A DNA stretch of 64,000 nucleotides, taken from contig NZ_JAXMOC010000001.1 of the NCBI RefSeq assembly GCF_034670125.1, forward strand, positions 679,984 to 743,983, read 5' to 3'. The DNA is from Maricaulis sp034670125 (lineage in GTDB: Bacteria; Pseudomonadota; Alphaproteobacteria; Caulobacterales; Maricaulaceae). A model generated the notes under the pieces. The model worked only from the letters and a program-made list of their open reading frames with translations. It made no database searches and was not told the DNA's origin. Of this stretch, positions 47,263-56,459 are shown in pieces. The position numbers were made by a program, and so were the translations under genes. The first letter of the stretch is position 1. The number at the start of each line of letters is the position of its first letter.

Positions 47263-48483
47263 CTATTCCACCGGCCGCCAGCTGGCGGCAAGGTCCTGCG
47301 CATTGGTCAGCTCTGACGGCGACAGGAATTGCGCGAAAACGTCGCGCTCTGCGGCGGCCCCCTCCACACCATTGGCAGCGGCCAGATTCGCCCAGACGTG
47401 GGCCATGACATAATCCGGGTCACCATTCTCGCCAGCAGCCATGCGACGTGCCATGACCAGTTGGGCGGGTGGCGACCCGCGTTCTGCCGCCCGGCGATAG
47501 CTTTCGGCCGCCAGCCGCGAGTTTTGCGGCACACCCTCGCCAACATCATACATGGTTGCGAGGGCATACAGCGCCGCAACATCTCCGGCTTCCGACTGGC
47601 GTTGGATCCAGTCAATAGACGCCGTGTCACCCGCCCGGGCGGCCGTTGTCACCCAATCGGCGGCTTCATTGTGGTTTCCCGCCTGTATTTCATCCGAAGC
47701 AACAAGCCGGCCCAAGCGAACGGCAACACCGGGCGCGCCGGCTTCGTAGGCATTGAGATACCAGCGCACAGCCTCGGAAAGGTTGCGCTCGGTTCCTGCT
47801 CCCTCCTCATAAAGGAGGCCAACAGCTGCTTGCGCGCGGACCATGCCGGCTTCGGCGGCTTCCAGATACCAGCGGAACGCAACAGAATCGTCACGGGCCA
47901 CCCCTGTACCCGTCCGATAGGCGTAGCCCAGGTTCGACTGGGCGCGCACGTCGCCACCTTCCGCGGCTTCGCGCAGCAATGTCAGGCCGCGGCCCAGGTC
48001 CTGCGGCAGAACCTGTCCACTGAAGTAGTAAGACCCCAAGACGGCTTTTGCCTGCACATCCCCGACCGATGCGGCGTGCTCGTAATAGGGCACGCCGTCC
48101 TCGAGGCTGTCGGATGTCTCGGCGGCCTCGATCAATATCTGCACCAAGGCATCGCGAGCGTCGGTCATGCCCTGCGCCGCGGCGGCGTCGAGCAATTCAA
48201 TCGCCCGGCTGGTGTCGTGCGGAACCCCCAGCCCCTGTTGGTGCATCATGCCGAGTCGGTATTGCGCCAGCGGAACTTCCGCGGTCGCCAGTTCGGCCAG
48301 GATTTCTGCAACCTCCTGATAGCGGGCCTGCCCGAATGCGTCGGTAGCGTCGGCCATGCGCGCCTCGATGTCGGCCTCCGAAAGGCGCGTGCCCGAACGG
48401 TTATCAAACAGCGTGACACCGCCCACGATCGAGAGTGCCAGAGCCACTGCCCCCACCGCACCCAGCAAATACCGACGACTCAT
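47263..48483 (-). CDS. Membrane-anchored or exported Sel1-repeat protein 2
   Basis: This 406-residue protein has an N-terminal hydrophobic helix (YLLGAVGAVALALSIVGGVT) that may anchor it or be cleaved. Sel1 repeats follow across most of its length, including AQYRLGMMHQQGLGVPHDTS, AQSNLGYAYRTGTGVARDDS and AQAAVGLLYEEGAGTERNLS. Its ATG overlaps the stop of the permease/FG-GAP gene by 4 bases. It likely acts in the periplasm with the neighbouring proteins. Confidence 0.85.
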   Translation of the reverse strand: MSRRYLLGAVGAVALALSIVGGVTLFDNRSGTRLSEADIEARMADATDAFGQARYQEVAEILAELATAEVPLAQYRLGMMHQQGLGVPHDTSRAIELLDAAAAQGMTDARDALVQILIEAAETSDSLEDGVPYYEHAASVGDVQAKAVLGSYYFSGQVLPQDLGRGLTLLREAAEGGDVRAQSNLGYAYRTGTGVARDDSVAFRWYLEAAEAGMVRAQAAVGLLYEEGAGTERNLSEAVRWYLNAYEAGAPGVAVRLGRLVASDEIQAGNHNEAADWVTTAARAGDTASIDWIQRQSEAGDVAALYALATMYDVGEGVPQNSRLAAESYRRAAERGSPPAQLVMARRMAAGENGDPDYVMAHVWANLAAANGVEGAAAERDVFAQFLSPSELTNAQDLAASWRPVE

Positions 48484-51400
48484 TCCGCAACTCCTTCACG
48501 CGCGAGGCGCCGAACCAGATAGGTCGCTGACGCTGTAATCGGGCCATCAATGTCCGATACTTCGCCGTCTGGCCAGCGCACTCGCAGTCGATCGATCGAA
48601 CTGATGGGCCCCAAACCGAAATGCACTGTTGTCGGGTCGAACGACATGAAGCCGCCGCCCAGCTGGACTTCACGAGATTGCAAACCCGTCGGCAAGGCTG
48701 GGTCGATGATCTCAACACGCGCACCAACGCCATCCCGATTGCCGACATGGTCTTCCAGCTGAACACTGATCGAATTGCCACCGGCATTGTTGATGAAGGC
48801 TGTCACCGGCGCGTTGACCGGCACCGTGATGATGTCGAGATCGCCGTCACCGTCCAAATCGAGCACGCTCGCAGCTGCAGTCAGGGCAAAATCCGTCATG
48901 CCCCACTGTTCGGTAGCCTCTTCAAACCTGTCCCCGCCGGTATGGCTCAACAGGATATTGGATGGCGAGACCTCATTCGGGACCCAGGTGCCGTTGACGA
49001 TGTAGAGGTCCTGCCAGCCATTGTTGTCGAAGTCCCCAACCGAAACGTCCCAGCTCCAACCGCCAATTTCCACACCGCGGGCCTGGGCCGTTTCCAGATA
49101 CGAACCCGAATTGTCAGGTTCAAGCAGGACATTGCGCGACATGATCTGGGGCAGCGCGGCCGCCTGTTCTTCACGGGACATGGGTCGGGCGGGCCGGAAG
49201 TGCATGTCGCAATAGGCGCGAATTCTGGGTTGATTGACCGGAATCAGATCGCACATGTCGGCATTATCGTTCTGAATGGCCAGATCCTTGATCATCATGC
49301 CGCGGCACTCTGACCTGTATGGCTCCTCAAAGCCTGAGCACCGGCGTGCATTGGACGGGTCGAGGCTGTTGCCCGGTCGGTACCAAGCCTTGATCGCCAT
49401 GTTTTGCTCGCAGACCGCCCGGTCTGTGTCCCGCTCCATGCCGTTGCAGTAAAGCCGGATGGGCTGCATCCGCAATCGATCTGAAACGCCCTCCGCCCGG
49501 CCGGCGATCTGGGCGAAGTACAATGCCATCTGACCGTTGTTCGCAACATCGAACGACGAGACCGACATCGTAGTGTTGGTGGTCATGGGTATAAGATCGT
49601 CCTGGTGGGTGACCGTGGAAAAGCCGCCCGCGCCGTCGCCAATATGGACGTAGTCCGGGACCTCGAAATCATTGCCGACGATCAGATCCGGATCCCCGTC
49701 GCTGTCGATATCGCTCATGAGAATGGACAGCGTTTCACCCGGAATGCCGGGGAGGTCGAGGTAGTCGTCACCGCTCAACTGGCCGTCGTCGTTGAACACG
49801 ATGCGATTGCGGGATTCTTCCCCGGGGATACGCCGGTACCAGCCAGCAGCCCAGTTGCCGAGCGCAACATCAAGATCACCATCGCTATCGGCATCCCCGA
49901 AACTCGCAGCCAGGGTCAAGACCGCATCGGGCCGGTTGGCGACCGGCCTCAGGCCGGCGGGGTCAAGCTGCCCGTTGGTGTTCGGCAGGATGAAATTTCC
50001 CTCGCGGTAGGTGGTCAGGAAAACGTCTCGCCAGCCGTCATTGTCGATATCGACGATGATGGCGTTGAAGACCGGGAGCGACGCCAGACGTTCATCCTCC
50101 ATGGCGCCGCCGGTAAAACCGCCGTCGCCATCATTGTGATAGATGTAAAGCCCGACCCGTGTGGATGCGAACACCAGATCCGGCAGATCATCCCCGTCAA
50201 GGTCACCGCTGGCGACGCTGCGGCCTTCCCAGAACGGAGGCCACATGTCGGAAAAGGAGAACTCGATCGGCTGGTCGATCCCCAGATGCCACGCCTCGAC
50301 GCGCGTAAAGGGGGTGCTTCCTTGTGCCCGCTCGACATAGGGACGCCGTTCGACCGTGATGGAATCCGCCGACGGGTCCGCCTGTGCTGACGCCGCGGGT
50401 TGCAGGGACAGACCAATCCCGAGGCCTTGGCTTGAAGGTCCGAGCTGCAACCCGATCTGGTCTTCCGACGTCAACAGCTCGATCGCGCGGCGGGTCTGGT
50501 AGGTGTGGTAGGCGTCGATTGCCACGCCACTGCCTATTCCCAGGGTCGCGACCATGAGCGCCAAAAGGGTGCCGGCCCGCCAGCCGACGGATGTTCCGAC
50601 AATCAGGAAGGAATACACGCTGAAACTTCCGAGCGTGAACACCAGTGCCATCACAAACCCGTGGCCGACTCCGCCATTGAGCAGTGCGCCGGAAACAACA
50701 ACATCAAATCCGATCGGAACGGGCAGGAAAGTCCCGACCACCCCCGCGGCGACAGCTCCCAGCAACCCGAATTCCCGGCCACTGACGAGGTCCGGCGAGA
50801 TGAGCGTACCGGCAACCGCGCCGAGAAAGCCGGCCAGCAGCATCAGTGGTGCCGTCACCCGAATAATGAACCAGAAATTCCGACCATAGTCCGCGATGAA
50901 CCCGCGCGCTGAGGCAGCGAGAGTTTCCACAGGAGGTTCCTGCAGGGTCGGAGCCTGCGGTCCTGATTGATCAGCGGGAACTGTGCGTAGCAGGCGGTCG
51001 GCCGGCAACAGCCGGCAAACCAACGGAACACCGACCAGAATGACAAACAGGCTCAACGCTACCTTGGTGGCGGCGATGTAGAATGGCAGCAAGGAGAACG
51101 CCATCGTCAGAACGACCACGTTCATGGTCGGCGAGGCAATCATCGCGGAGAGCGTTGTTTCTGCCCGGGAGCCACCCTGAAAAAGCCCGCGCGCAATCGG
51201 TGCGGCGCAATTCACGCACACGCCCAGCGGAGCGCCGATGACCAGGCCATAGGCAGAATTGGCAAAGCCGTTGCGGAAGTTTCGCCTTCGGAAATAGCCC
51301 AGCACTGTGAGAAATGCGGCCCCGAACAGCCACCCAAAGGTCATCCCTTTCTTGTTGGTATTGATCCAGTTCACGGTCGATACGCCAATCCGCTCGATCG

Positions 51401-51614
51401 TGCTGGCGGTCGGGTCAAGGGCAATCAGGGCCTCGAAGCCGAGGGGGTCTTCAAGTTGGATGGCACCGCTCATCATCGCCTTCTCGTCCAGCGACGGGTA
51501 GCGCGAACTGGTCCAGAAGACCGCTGCCAGCGCAATCATCACTATGGCGGCGAAAATCAGTCGCTTTGACTGGTCATTCCGGATCAGGCCTGCAAGCACA
51601 TTCATTGGGCTCAT
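48480..51614 (-). CDS. Permease (YraQ/ArsP-type) fused to FG-GAP repeats and ASPIC/UnbV domain
   Basis: This is a 1044-residue fusion. Residues about 1-375 form a polytopic permease of the PF03773 type with VCVNCAAPIARGLFQGGSRA (about 130-150, the cysteine region of this family) and SAMIASPTMNVVVLTMAF. Next come six calcium-binding FG-GAP motifs, DxDxDGxxD-like, at about residues 470 (GDLDGDDLPDLVFA), 520, 575, 638, 860 (GDFDNNGWQDLYIVNG) and 920. An ASPIC/UnbV domain with RVRWPDGEV follows at 945-1038. A cysteine-rich insert separates FG-GAP 4 and 5. ATG 51614 overlaps the gspK stop by 4 bases. The large repeat domain is predicted to be periplasmic. Confidence 0.85.
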   Translation of the reverse strand: MSPMNVLAGLIRNDQSKRLIFAAIVMIALAAVFWTSSRYPSLDEKAMMSGAIQLEDPLGFEALIALDPTASTIERIGVSTVNWINTNKKGMTFGWLFGAAFLTVLGYFRRRNFRNGFANSAYGLVIGAPLGVCVNCAAPIARGLFQGGSRAETTLSAMIASPTMNVVVLTMAFSLLPFYIAATKVALSLFVILVGVPLVCRLLPADRLLRTVPADQSGPQAPTLQEPPVETLAASARGFIADYGRNFWFIIRVTAPLMLLAGFLGAVAGTLISPDLVSGREFGLLGAVAAGVVGTFLPVPIGFDVVVSGALLNGGVGHGFVMALVFTLGSFSVYSFLIVGTSVGWRAGTLLALMVATLGIGSGVAIDAYHTYQTRRAIELLTSEDQIGLQLGPSSQGLGIGLSLQPAASAQADPSADSITVERRPYVERAQGSTPFTRVEAWHLGIDQPIEFSFSDMWPPFWEGRSVASGDLDGDDLPDLVFASTRVGLYIYHNDGDGGFTGGAMEDERLASLPVFNAIIVDIDNDGWRDVFLTTYREGNFILPNTNGQLDPAGLRPVANRPDAVLTLAASFGDADSDGDLDVALGNWAAGWYRRIPGEESRNRIVFNDDGQLSGDDYLDLPGIPGETLSILMSDIDSDGDPDLIVGNDFEVPDYVHIGDGAGGFSTVTHQDDLIPMTTNTTMSVSSFDVANNGQMALYFAQIAGRAEGVSDRLRMQPIRLYCNGMERDTDRAVCEQNMAIKAWYRPGNSLDPSNARRCSGFEEPYRSECRGMMIKDLAIQNDNADMCDLIPVNQPRIRAYCDMHFRPARPMSREEQAAALPQIMSRNVLLEPDNSGSYLETAQARGVEIGGWSWDVSVGDFDNNGWQDLYIVNGTWVPNEVSPSNILLSHTGGDRFEEATEQWGMTDFALTAAASVLDLDGDGDLDIITVPVNAPVTAFINNAGGNSISVQLEDHVGNRDGVGARVEIIDPALPTGLQSREVQLGGGFMSFDPTTVHFGLGPISSIDRLRVRWPDGEVSDIDGPITASATYLVRRLAREGVAE

Positions 51615-52399
51615 CTTGGTGTGCACCCCTCGACCTGGAGCGAATCCTCCCCGAATGCGATCCACTGATAGGGCACGTCCGGACGGATTCTGAAAGTTGC
51701 CAGTCCCACCATTGTCCGGCGGTGTCCAGACGGCAAGGTGAGGCGCGCTTCCAGCGCCACCCGAGCCCCATCCATATCGGTTGTTGCAGCGAAGCGACCT
51801 GAGTCCCGGGCCGGAGGCGGAGTACCGCCCAGGACCGTGACAAAGGGTGCCAAACAAGCCAGGCGGCGTGGTGTCACCGACAGGACGTCGCCAACTTCCT
51901 CGACTGATACAAAGGGACGGTTGTGCGGTGCCTGTTGACGTCGGGCCGCGTACTCAGAGGCTTCGGCGCCCATGGGGCGGACCCGGTCATCCGAATCCCG
52001 CCAATCAAGGATCTCGTCAGCGAGGCGGGTCGCAGCCTGTTCAGATTCGCCCAGTTGCCGGAACAGGGCGCTCAATTGACTTTGATCTGCCATGTTGATG
52101 TCCAGCAGGCGCTGGGCCGGGGCCAGCTGGACCGTGACGGTATGTTCGCCCAGTTGCAGCGTGGTCGGCAAACTCGCGAGAAAGGCACGACCGCCGGTCG
52201 ATATGTCGAAGGCGGCAACCTCCAGCGCAGACCGCAGGATCGAATTGGCGGTCAACTCGCCTTGAGCAGCGCTGGCGGTCCGTATGTGGACATGCACCAG
52301 CGCGGTCACCGTCAGCAATGCGGCAGCGAGAAAACTCGATGTCCACAGGACATAGATAAGCGCCGATCCGCGATCTCGTCCGGTCTCGGCGTGCCTCAT
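51611..52399 (-). CDS. gspK: Type II secretion minor pseudopilin GspK
   Basis: GspK is a large minor pseudopilin at the tip of the T2SS pseudopilus. The 262 residues have a prepilin-like start RDRGSALIYVLWTSSFLAAA, with hydrophobic helix from residue about 12, then an alpha-domain. It contains LLDINMADQSQLSALFRQLG and ADEILDWRDSDDRVRPMGAE, which match the GspK (T2SSK) saposin-like and SAM-like regions. It overlaps gspD by 4 bases and the permease fusion by 4 bases. Confidence 0.9.
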   Translation of the reverse strand: MRHAETGRDRGSALIYVLWTSSFLAAALLTVTALVHVHIRTASAAQGELTANSILRSALEVAAFDISTGGRAFLASLPTTLQLGEHTVTVQLAPAQRLLDINMADQSQLSALFRQLGESEQAATRLADEILDWRDSDDRVRPMGAEASEYAARRQQAPHNRPFVSVEEVGDVLSVTPRRLACLAPFVTVLGGTPPPARDSGRFAATTDMDGARVALEARLTLPSGHRRTMVGLATFRIRPDVPYQWIAFGEDSLQVEGCTPR

Positions 52400-54453
52400 C
52401 GATCAAAAAGGTCGGGTTGTCGCGCCTCCAGGGCTTCGAGTTGCCGACGGACATGGAGCAGAGCGGCCGAGGACTCGGCTTCAGTCTGGATGATCCTGGG
52501 CGTGAGAAAAATCACCAGCTCGGTTCGCTCACTCGAAATGCCACGGCTTCGGAAAATGTTGCCGATTGCGGGCATGTCTCCCAGCAGCGGAATGCGCGCC
52601 TCGTTGTCCGATTGCGACTGGCGGATCAAGCCACCCAAGGCAATTGTGCTGGAGCTGCGTACTGACACTGTACTCGTGAACTCCAGTTTTTGAATCGTCG
52701 GTGAGTCTATTCCCGATGTTGTCGTGGGACGCACGCTCGAGACTTCCTGATTGACCTCCAGAACGACCATGCCATTGACGTTGATACGCGGGGTCACCTG
52801 TAGAATGACACCGGTTTCACGCAGTTCAACGGACGACACGATGGGAGCATTGGATTCGCTGACTGAGGTGGCCGTTTGTGTGACGATCGGCACTTCATCA
52901 CCCACTTGCAGGTGCGCCGTCTGGTTGTTCTGAACCATGATCGATGGCGCCGACAGGATCGTGACGTCCGTGATCGACCGGAGGGCGCTGAGTGTCGCGG
53001 TGATATCTGTACCGGAGAAAGCATAATTGAAACCCGGGAAAGTCGGGTCGGTACCGCCGGTCGTGCTGTCGGAGAAGGAAGCTGTCGAGGTCTGGCTTCC
53101 GTTTGAGTTCTCGAAAAACCAACGCACTCCGAAGTCGAGCCCGTCAGCCAGTCGAACCTCGGCGATGGTGGCTTCGATCAGGACCTGTGGTGGCATGACG
53201 TCCATGCGCTCAACCAGATCGATAATTTCGCGATATTCCTGGTCCGTTGCCCGGATGATGAGCGCATTGTTCAATTCATCCGGAATGATGGCCAGTCGCC
53301 CGGCCTGGCTCGCCTCTTCGCTCGACGCGGTTGCCGAGTCGTCTGCAAACCGTGGTTCAAATACCGCGCCGTCGCCGGTTTGCCCGCCGGCGAAAGCCGC
53401 CGTGATCTGCGTAGCGAGCGTTGTGGCCGGAGTATTGTTCACGAGGTGGTAGCGCAAACGCCGCTCAGACCCGGCAGACGGACGGTCAAACCGCTCGATC
53501 CATCCCCTTGCATGCTCGAACTGGGACTCTTCGCGCGCGCTGATCAGCAACATGTTCAGTCGCGGCATGGCTATCGTCTGGACGGATTGCGGAGAAATTC
53601 CCAGCCCTGCAAGCACGGTATCGATCTCGGATTCGGCTGTTTCCGCCGAAACAAACCGCAGCTCGAACAGGCCGACAATCCGATCAGTCAAAAGAGGGCG
53701 GTCAAAGGTTTCGACGGCATTGCGGGCCGCGTCGATATCCGATCCGGGACCGGCCAGGATCAGTATGCCCAAATCATCGTGGGGTACCGCCTCGACACGG
53801 TCGGAGAGGAAGGGCTCGATGAGCGATATGATGGCTGAAGGCGCTGTGTGCCGGACCGATACGACCCGCCCGCCATATCCCAACTCACCCCAGTTCCCAT
53901 TCAAGGATGGCTGCGAGTCGCTGAGTCTTGCCAGCAGGAAGCCCGATTCACGGGCTGCGAGCACCAGATTTGACTCGGCGAGGACCGTTTCAAGAGCAGC
54001 AAGTGCGGCGAGTGCGGGCGCGGGTTCCGGGGATGTCAGGGAAATCCGGCCGTCGACCCCGTCCGCGACCATAACGGTTTGACCCAGTGCATCCCCGACC
54101 ACCGCCTGGACAACTTCTGCAACCGGCGCATTGGTGAAGTTCAATCGCAGGGTCCGTCCGGCCAGGTCCCCAGTGACGGCTCGGCCACTGAGATGGGAGC
54201 CTACGCGCCGGTCAAAATACACCAAGCGGTCCGCCTCGCGGATCTCGTCGGCTGCCTCCTGTGAGGACACGCGGTCAGGCCCCACCATCTGGTTTGGTGT
54301 TGCCGGTGCGGGTGTTGCTGGCGAGGTGAGTGGCTGACGTGTGTACTGATCGCTGTGCACATTCGCCGCATTCGGAGTCAGGGTGGCACACCCTGGAATG
54401 CCGACGATGCAGGTTGAGAGCGCAATCGCTCGCACCAAACCACGCTCAAACAC
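52396..54453 (-). CDS. gspD: Type II secretion secretin GspD
   Basis: This is the outer-membrane channel of the T2SS. The 685 residues have a signal sequence with a possible lipobox (VGIPGC), an N0-like domain (about residues 80-180) and N1/N2 KH-like repeats (VVSVRHTAPSAIISLIEPFL, IVGLFELRFVSAETAESEID and YHLVNNTPATTLATQITAAF). The C-terminal secretin domain is evident from QVLIEATIAEVRLADGLDFG, LSAPSIMVQNNQTAHLQVGD and IALGGLIRQSQSDNEARIPL. The start codon is GTG with a GAGGCGAG Shine-Dalgarno sequence. It overlaps gspK by 4 bases. Confidence 0.94.
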   Translation of the reverse strand: MFERGLVRAIALSTCIVGIPGCATLTPNAANVHSDQYTRQPLTSPATPAPATPNQMVGPDRVSSQEAADEIREADRLVYFDRRVGSHLSGRAVTGDLAGRTLRLNFTNAPVAEVVQAVVGDALGQTVMVADGVDGRISLTSPEPAPALAALAALETVLAESNLVLAARESGFLLARLSDSQPSLNGNWGELGYGGRVVSVRHTAPSAIISLIEPFLSDRVEAVPHDDLGILILAGPGSDIDAARNAVETFDRPLLTDRIVGLFELRFVSAETAESEIDTVLAGLGISPQSVQTIAMPRLNMLLISAREESQFEHARGWIERFDRPSAGSERRLRYHLVNNTPATTLATQITAAFAGGQTGDGAVFEPRFADDSATASSEEASQAGRLAIIPDELNNALIIRATDQEYREIIDLVERMDVMPPQVLIEATIAEVRLADGLDFGVRWFFENSNGSQTSTASFSDSTTGGTDPTFPGFNYAFSGTDITATLSALRSITDVTILSAPSIMVQNNQTAHLQVGDEVPIVTQTATSVSESNAPIVSSVELRETGVILQVTPRINVNGMVVLEVNQEVSSVRPTTTSGIDSPTIQKLEFTSTVSVRSSSTIALGGLIRQSQSDNEARIPLLGDMPAIGNIFRSRGISSERTELVIFLTPRIIQTEAESSAALLHVRRQLEALEARQPDLFDR

Positions 54454-54530
54454 TTTCTCGCCTCCTCATCATGACGGCTCGCAAGCCTACCGGGCAGTTC
54501 AAGTCCTAGCCAGCAAAGTTTGCCGTGGCG

Positions 54531-54938
54531 TCATGTGCCCCGTGCGATGGAGACCCGCGATCCGTCCCGTTCAAAAACGGCTTCTTCCGGTGTCAGGTCG
54601 ACAAGCACGTAGCCATGAAGTTCGGAGCCGATTGCCAGGGCGGTGAGCTCTCCCGCCTGCATCAGCAAGGCCCAGCCACCCCGATCATCTTCGATCGTTC
54701 CTACAAGGGTGATGGAACCGAGCGGGCTGTTGTCTGCGGGTACAGGTTGGCTCGCCTCCCGGGACGCCGCGACAAACCGGTCGGCCAGCGCGCTGTCCCA
54801 ATCGCCGGGAGCAATGGAAACGGCGGGTTGGTGAGCAAAAAGGTCTGGCGATTCATCGCCGGCCGCATTTCGGGGCCAGGCCACCAGCGCGACCGCAATG
54901 GCAAGTCCGACCGTTGTGAAGGCAAGGGTCCAGCGCAT
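54531..54938 (-). CDS. gspC: Type II secretion GspC-like protein (HR domain)
   Basis: This 135-residue protein has an N-terminal transmembrane anchor (TLAFTTVGLAIAVALVAW) and a C-terminal HR-type domain: ITLVGTIEDDRGGWALLMQA with VLVDLTPEEAVFERDGSRVS. This resembles the homology region of GspC, which binds GspD. The C-terminal PDZ or coiled-coil domain of larger GspC proteins is missing, so a short GspC or a PilP-like protein is the best description. It lies 77 bases before gspD. Confidence 0.65.
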   Translation of the reverse strand: MRWTLAFTTVGLAIAVALVAWPRNAAGDESPDLFAHQPAVSIAPGDWDSALADRFVAASREASQPVPADNSPLGSITLVGTIEDDRGGWALLMQAGELTALAIGSELHGYVLVDLTPEEAVFERDGSRVSIARGT

Positions 54939-55513
54939 TACTCGACCGCCCCATCAAGCAGGAAAGACTTTCGAAACTCGATGACGGCATCAACCTCGAC
55001 GGCCCCTTGGGCATCCGTCGAGCGCATTGCGAAGCTGGCGATACGGAGTGAACTCTGCTGATGGCCGAGCAGCAGCTCGATGACCGCTTCAGGTGACCCT
55101 CGCCCCACCCACCGGGCCTGGAAATCGCCAACGGTATCGGTAACCGGAATTTCCCGGACAGCGCCAGCCTGCCTGGTCTGGATATTTGCGGTGTCCGCAG
55201 CCAGAACGAAGCGATCATAGGCTGCTTCAAAGGTTTCGCGCGATCGCGACCGGTCAAAATACTCCGTCACTTCATCTGGCGCGCGGGCGAGGCTTCCGTG
55301 CCAGCTTCGAAACTCAGCCTCGCCGGCGGTGACCCGCTCGGAGAGTTGGGAGACTTGTTGGCGCATTTCAGCCAACTCGTTGGCTTGGGCGAGTATGGGG
55401 AGAGACAAGGCCCCGACAAGGCCAACCGGAACGACGATCGGCAAGGCAATGACGACCCATGCCACGCAGATTGCCCAGCGCCCCGGCAGCTTGAACAAGA
55501 GGTTACGGACCAT
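54938..55513 (-). CDS. gspM: Type II secretion GspM-like protein
   Basis: This 191-residue inner-membrane protein has one N-terminal transmembrane helix (CVAWVVIALPIVVPVGLVGA, about 16-40), a coiled-coil stretch (ANELAEMRQQVSQLSERVTA) and a C-terminal alpha/beta domain. That architecture and the place after gspL match GspM (or PilO-like). Sequence similarity to named families is not strong by eye. The ATG overlaps the gspL end by 11 bases and its stop shares one base with the gspC-like start. Confidence 0.7.
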   Translation of the reverse strand: MVRNLLFKLPGRWAICVAWVVIALPIVVPVGLVGALSLPILAQANELAEMRQQVSQLSERVTAGEAEFRSWHGSLARAPDEVTEYFDRSRSRETFEAAYDRFVLAADTANIQTRQAGAVREIPVTDTVGDFQARWVGRGSPEAVIELLLGHQQSSLRIASFAMRSTDAQGAVEVDAVIEFRKSFLLDGAVE

Positions 55514-56459
55514 TGGGGGTATCCTGGTCCGGGAGGTTGATGTCGATTTCAGGATTGGCGGGATCGGACACAGATACCCGCAAGGTTGTTGGATCGATCA
55601 ACTCGATCCGCGATATTTCAAGCTGTTGATTTGTCGAGATCGCGAGTTCCTGCAGGAGCCGCGCTACGGATCCCGGTCTCGGATACTCGTTTTCGATGTC
55701 CACGATGGCGTCGACATCGGATCGGATGCCGGCAAGGTCGCGAAGGTGATCGGCTCTGTCGAGCAATGCCGTTCGTGATGCCGTGACGTCGTTCAGCGCA
55801 CGGGTTTGCCGGAAGTCGGCAGCCATGAGGACTGCGCAAATGGTGGCCAGGACCAGCAGGCCCGGAACGGGCGTCGATCCTGACAAACCGAAACGCGATG
55901 GTCGCGGAGCGACCGCGAGAGCAGGAGAACGCTCGCCTGTCAGGGCTTCCTTCGTGACCACTTCCCAGTCGGTCGCTTCATTCGAAGCGCGACGGCTCGC
56001 GTGTTCGACCCGGTCTTTGTGGGCGACCCACATTGTCATGCGCGCTTGATCGGCCGCCGCCCCTCCGGCGTGGGACCAAACCAGCACAGCTTCGCTGTCC
56101 GGCAAGGGGCAGGAACGTGCCAAGCGGGCCCTGATGGCGGTTCGGCCTCTCGAGGCGATTGCCGGGTTGATGTCGACCTGGCGACGGAACACTGCGCTGT
56201 CGGGCAGGGCGAGGCGGAGCGGCAATTCGCCTGCCCGGGATTGATCCGGCGCCACACGTTCTGCGCCGAACCATGATCGCTCCAGCACTCCGAGCGTCGT
56301 GATGAGGCCGCTCTCATTGAGTTGCGCCAGCCGCGCGACCGCCCGACTTCCCAGGCGAGTGATTGATGACGGAAGCGGCTGGCGGATTTGATCAAACGCC
56401 CAAGTCTGGACCTCATCAATTGTGCGCACGAGGTCATGCAATGAAGCGCTCAATGTCAT
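55503..56459 (-). CDS. gspL: Type II secretion GspL/PilN-like protein
   Basis: This 318-residue protein has a cytoplasmic N-terminal domain of about 200 residues, a transmembrane helix (GLLVLATICAVLMAAD) and a periplasmic coiled-coil plus alpha/beta domain. Visible there are NEYPRPGSVARLLQELAIST and LEISRIELIDPTTLRVSVSD. The layout is that of PilN/GspL. The N-terminal ATPase-like region of classical GspL is shorter here. ATG 56459 overlaps the gspJ stop by 4 bases. It would connect GspE to GspM. Confidence 0.72.
   Translation of the reverse strand: MTLSASLHDLVRTIDEVQTWAFDQIRQPLPSSITRLGSRAVARLAQLNESGLITTLGVLERSWFGAERVAPDQSRAGELPLRLALPDSAVFRRQVDINPAIASRGRTAIRARLARSCPLPDSEAVLVWSHAGGAAADQARMTMWVAHKDRVEHASRRASNEATDWEVVTKEALTGERSPALAVAPRPSRFGLSGSTPVPGLLVLATICAVLMAADFRQTRALNDVTASRTALLDRADHLRDLAGIRSDVDAIVDIENEYPRPGSVARLLQELAISTNQQLEISRIELIDPTTLRVSVSDPANPEIDINLPDQDTPNGP

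Noticed and set aside
47329..48522. A 397-residue plus-strand open frame opposite the second Sel1 gene
   Set aside because: The minus-strand Sel1 repeats explain the open frame; there is no signal or known motif in the plus frame.
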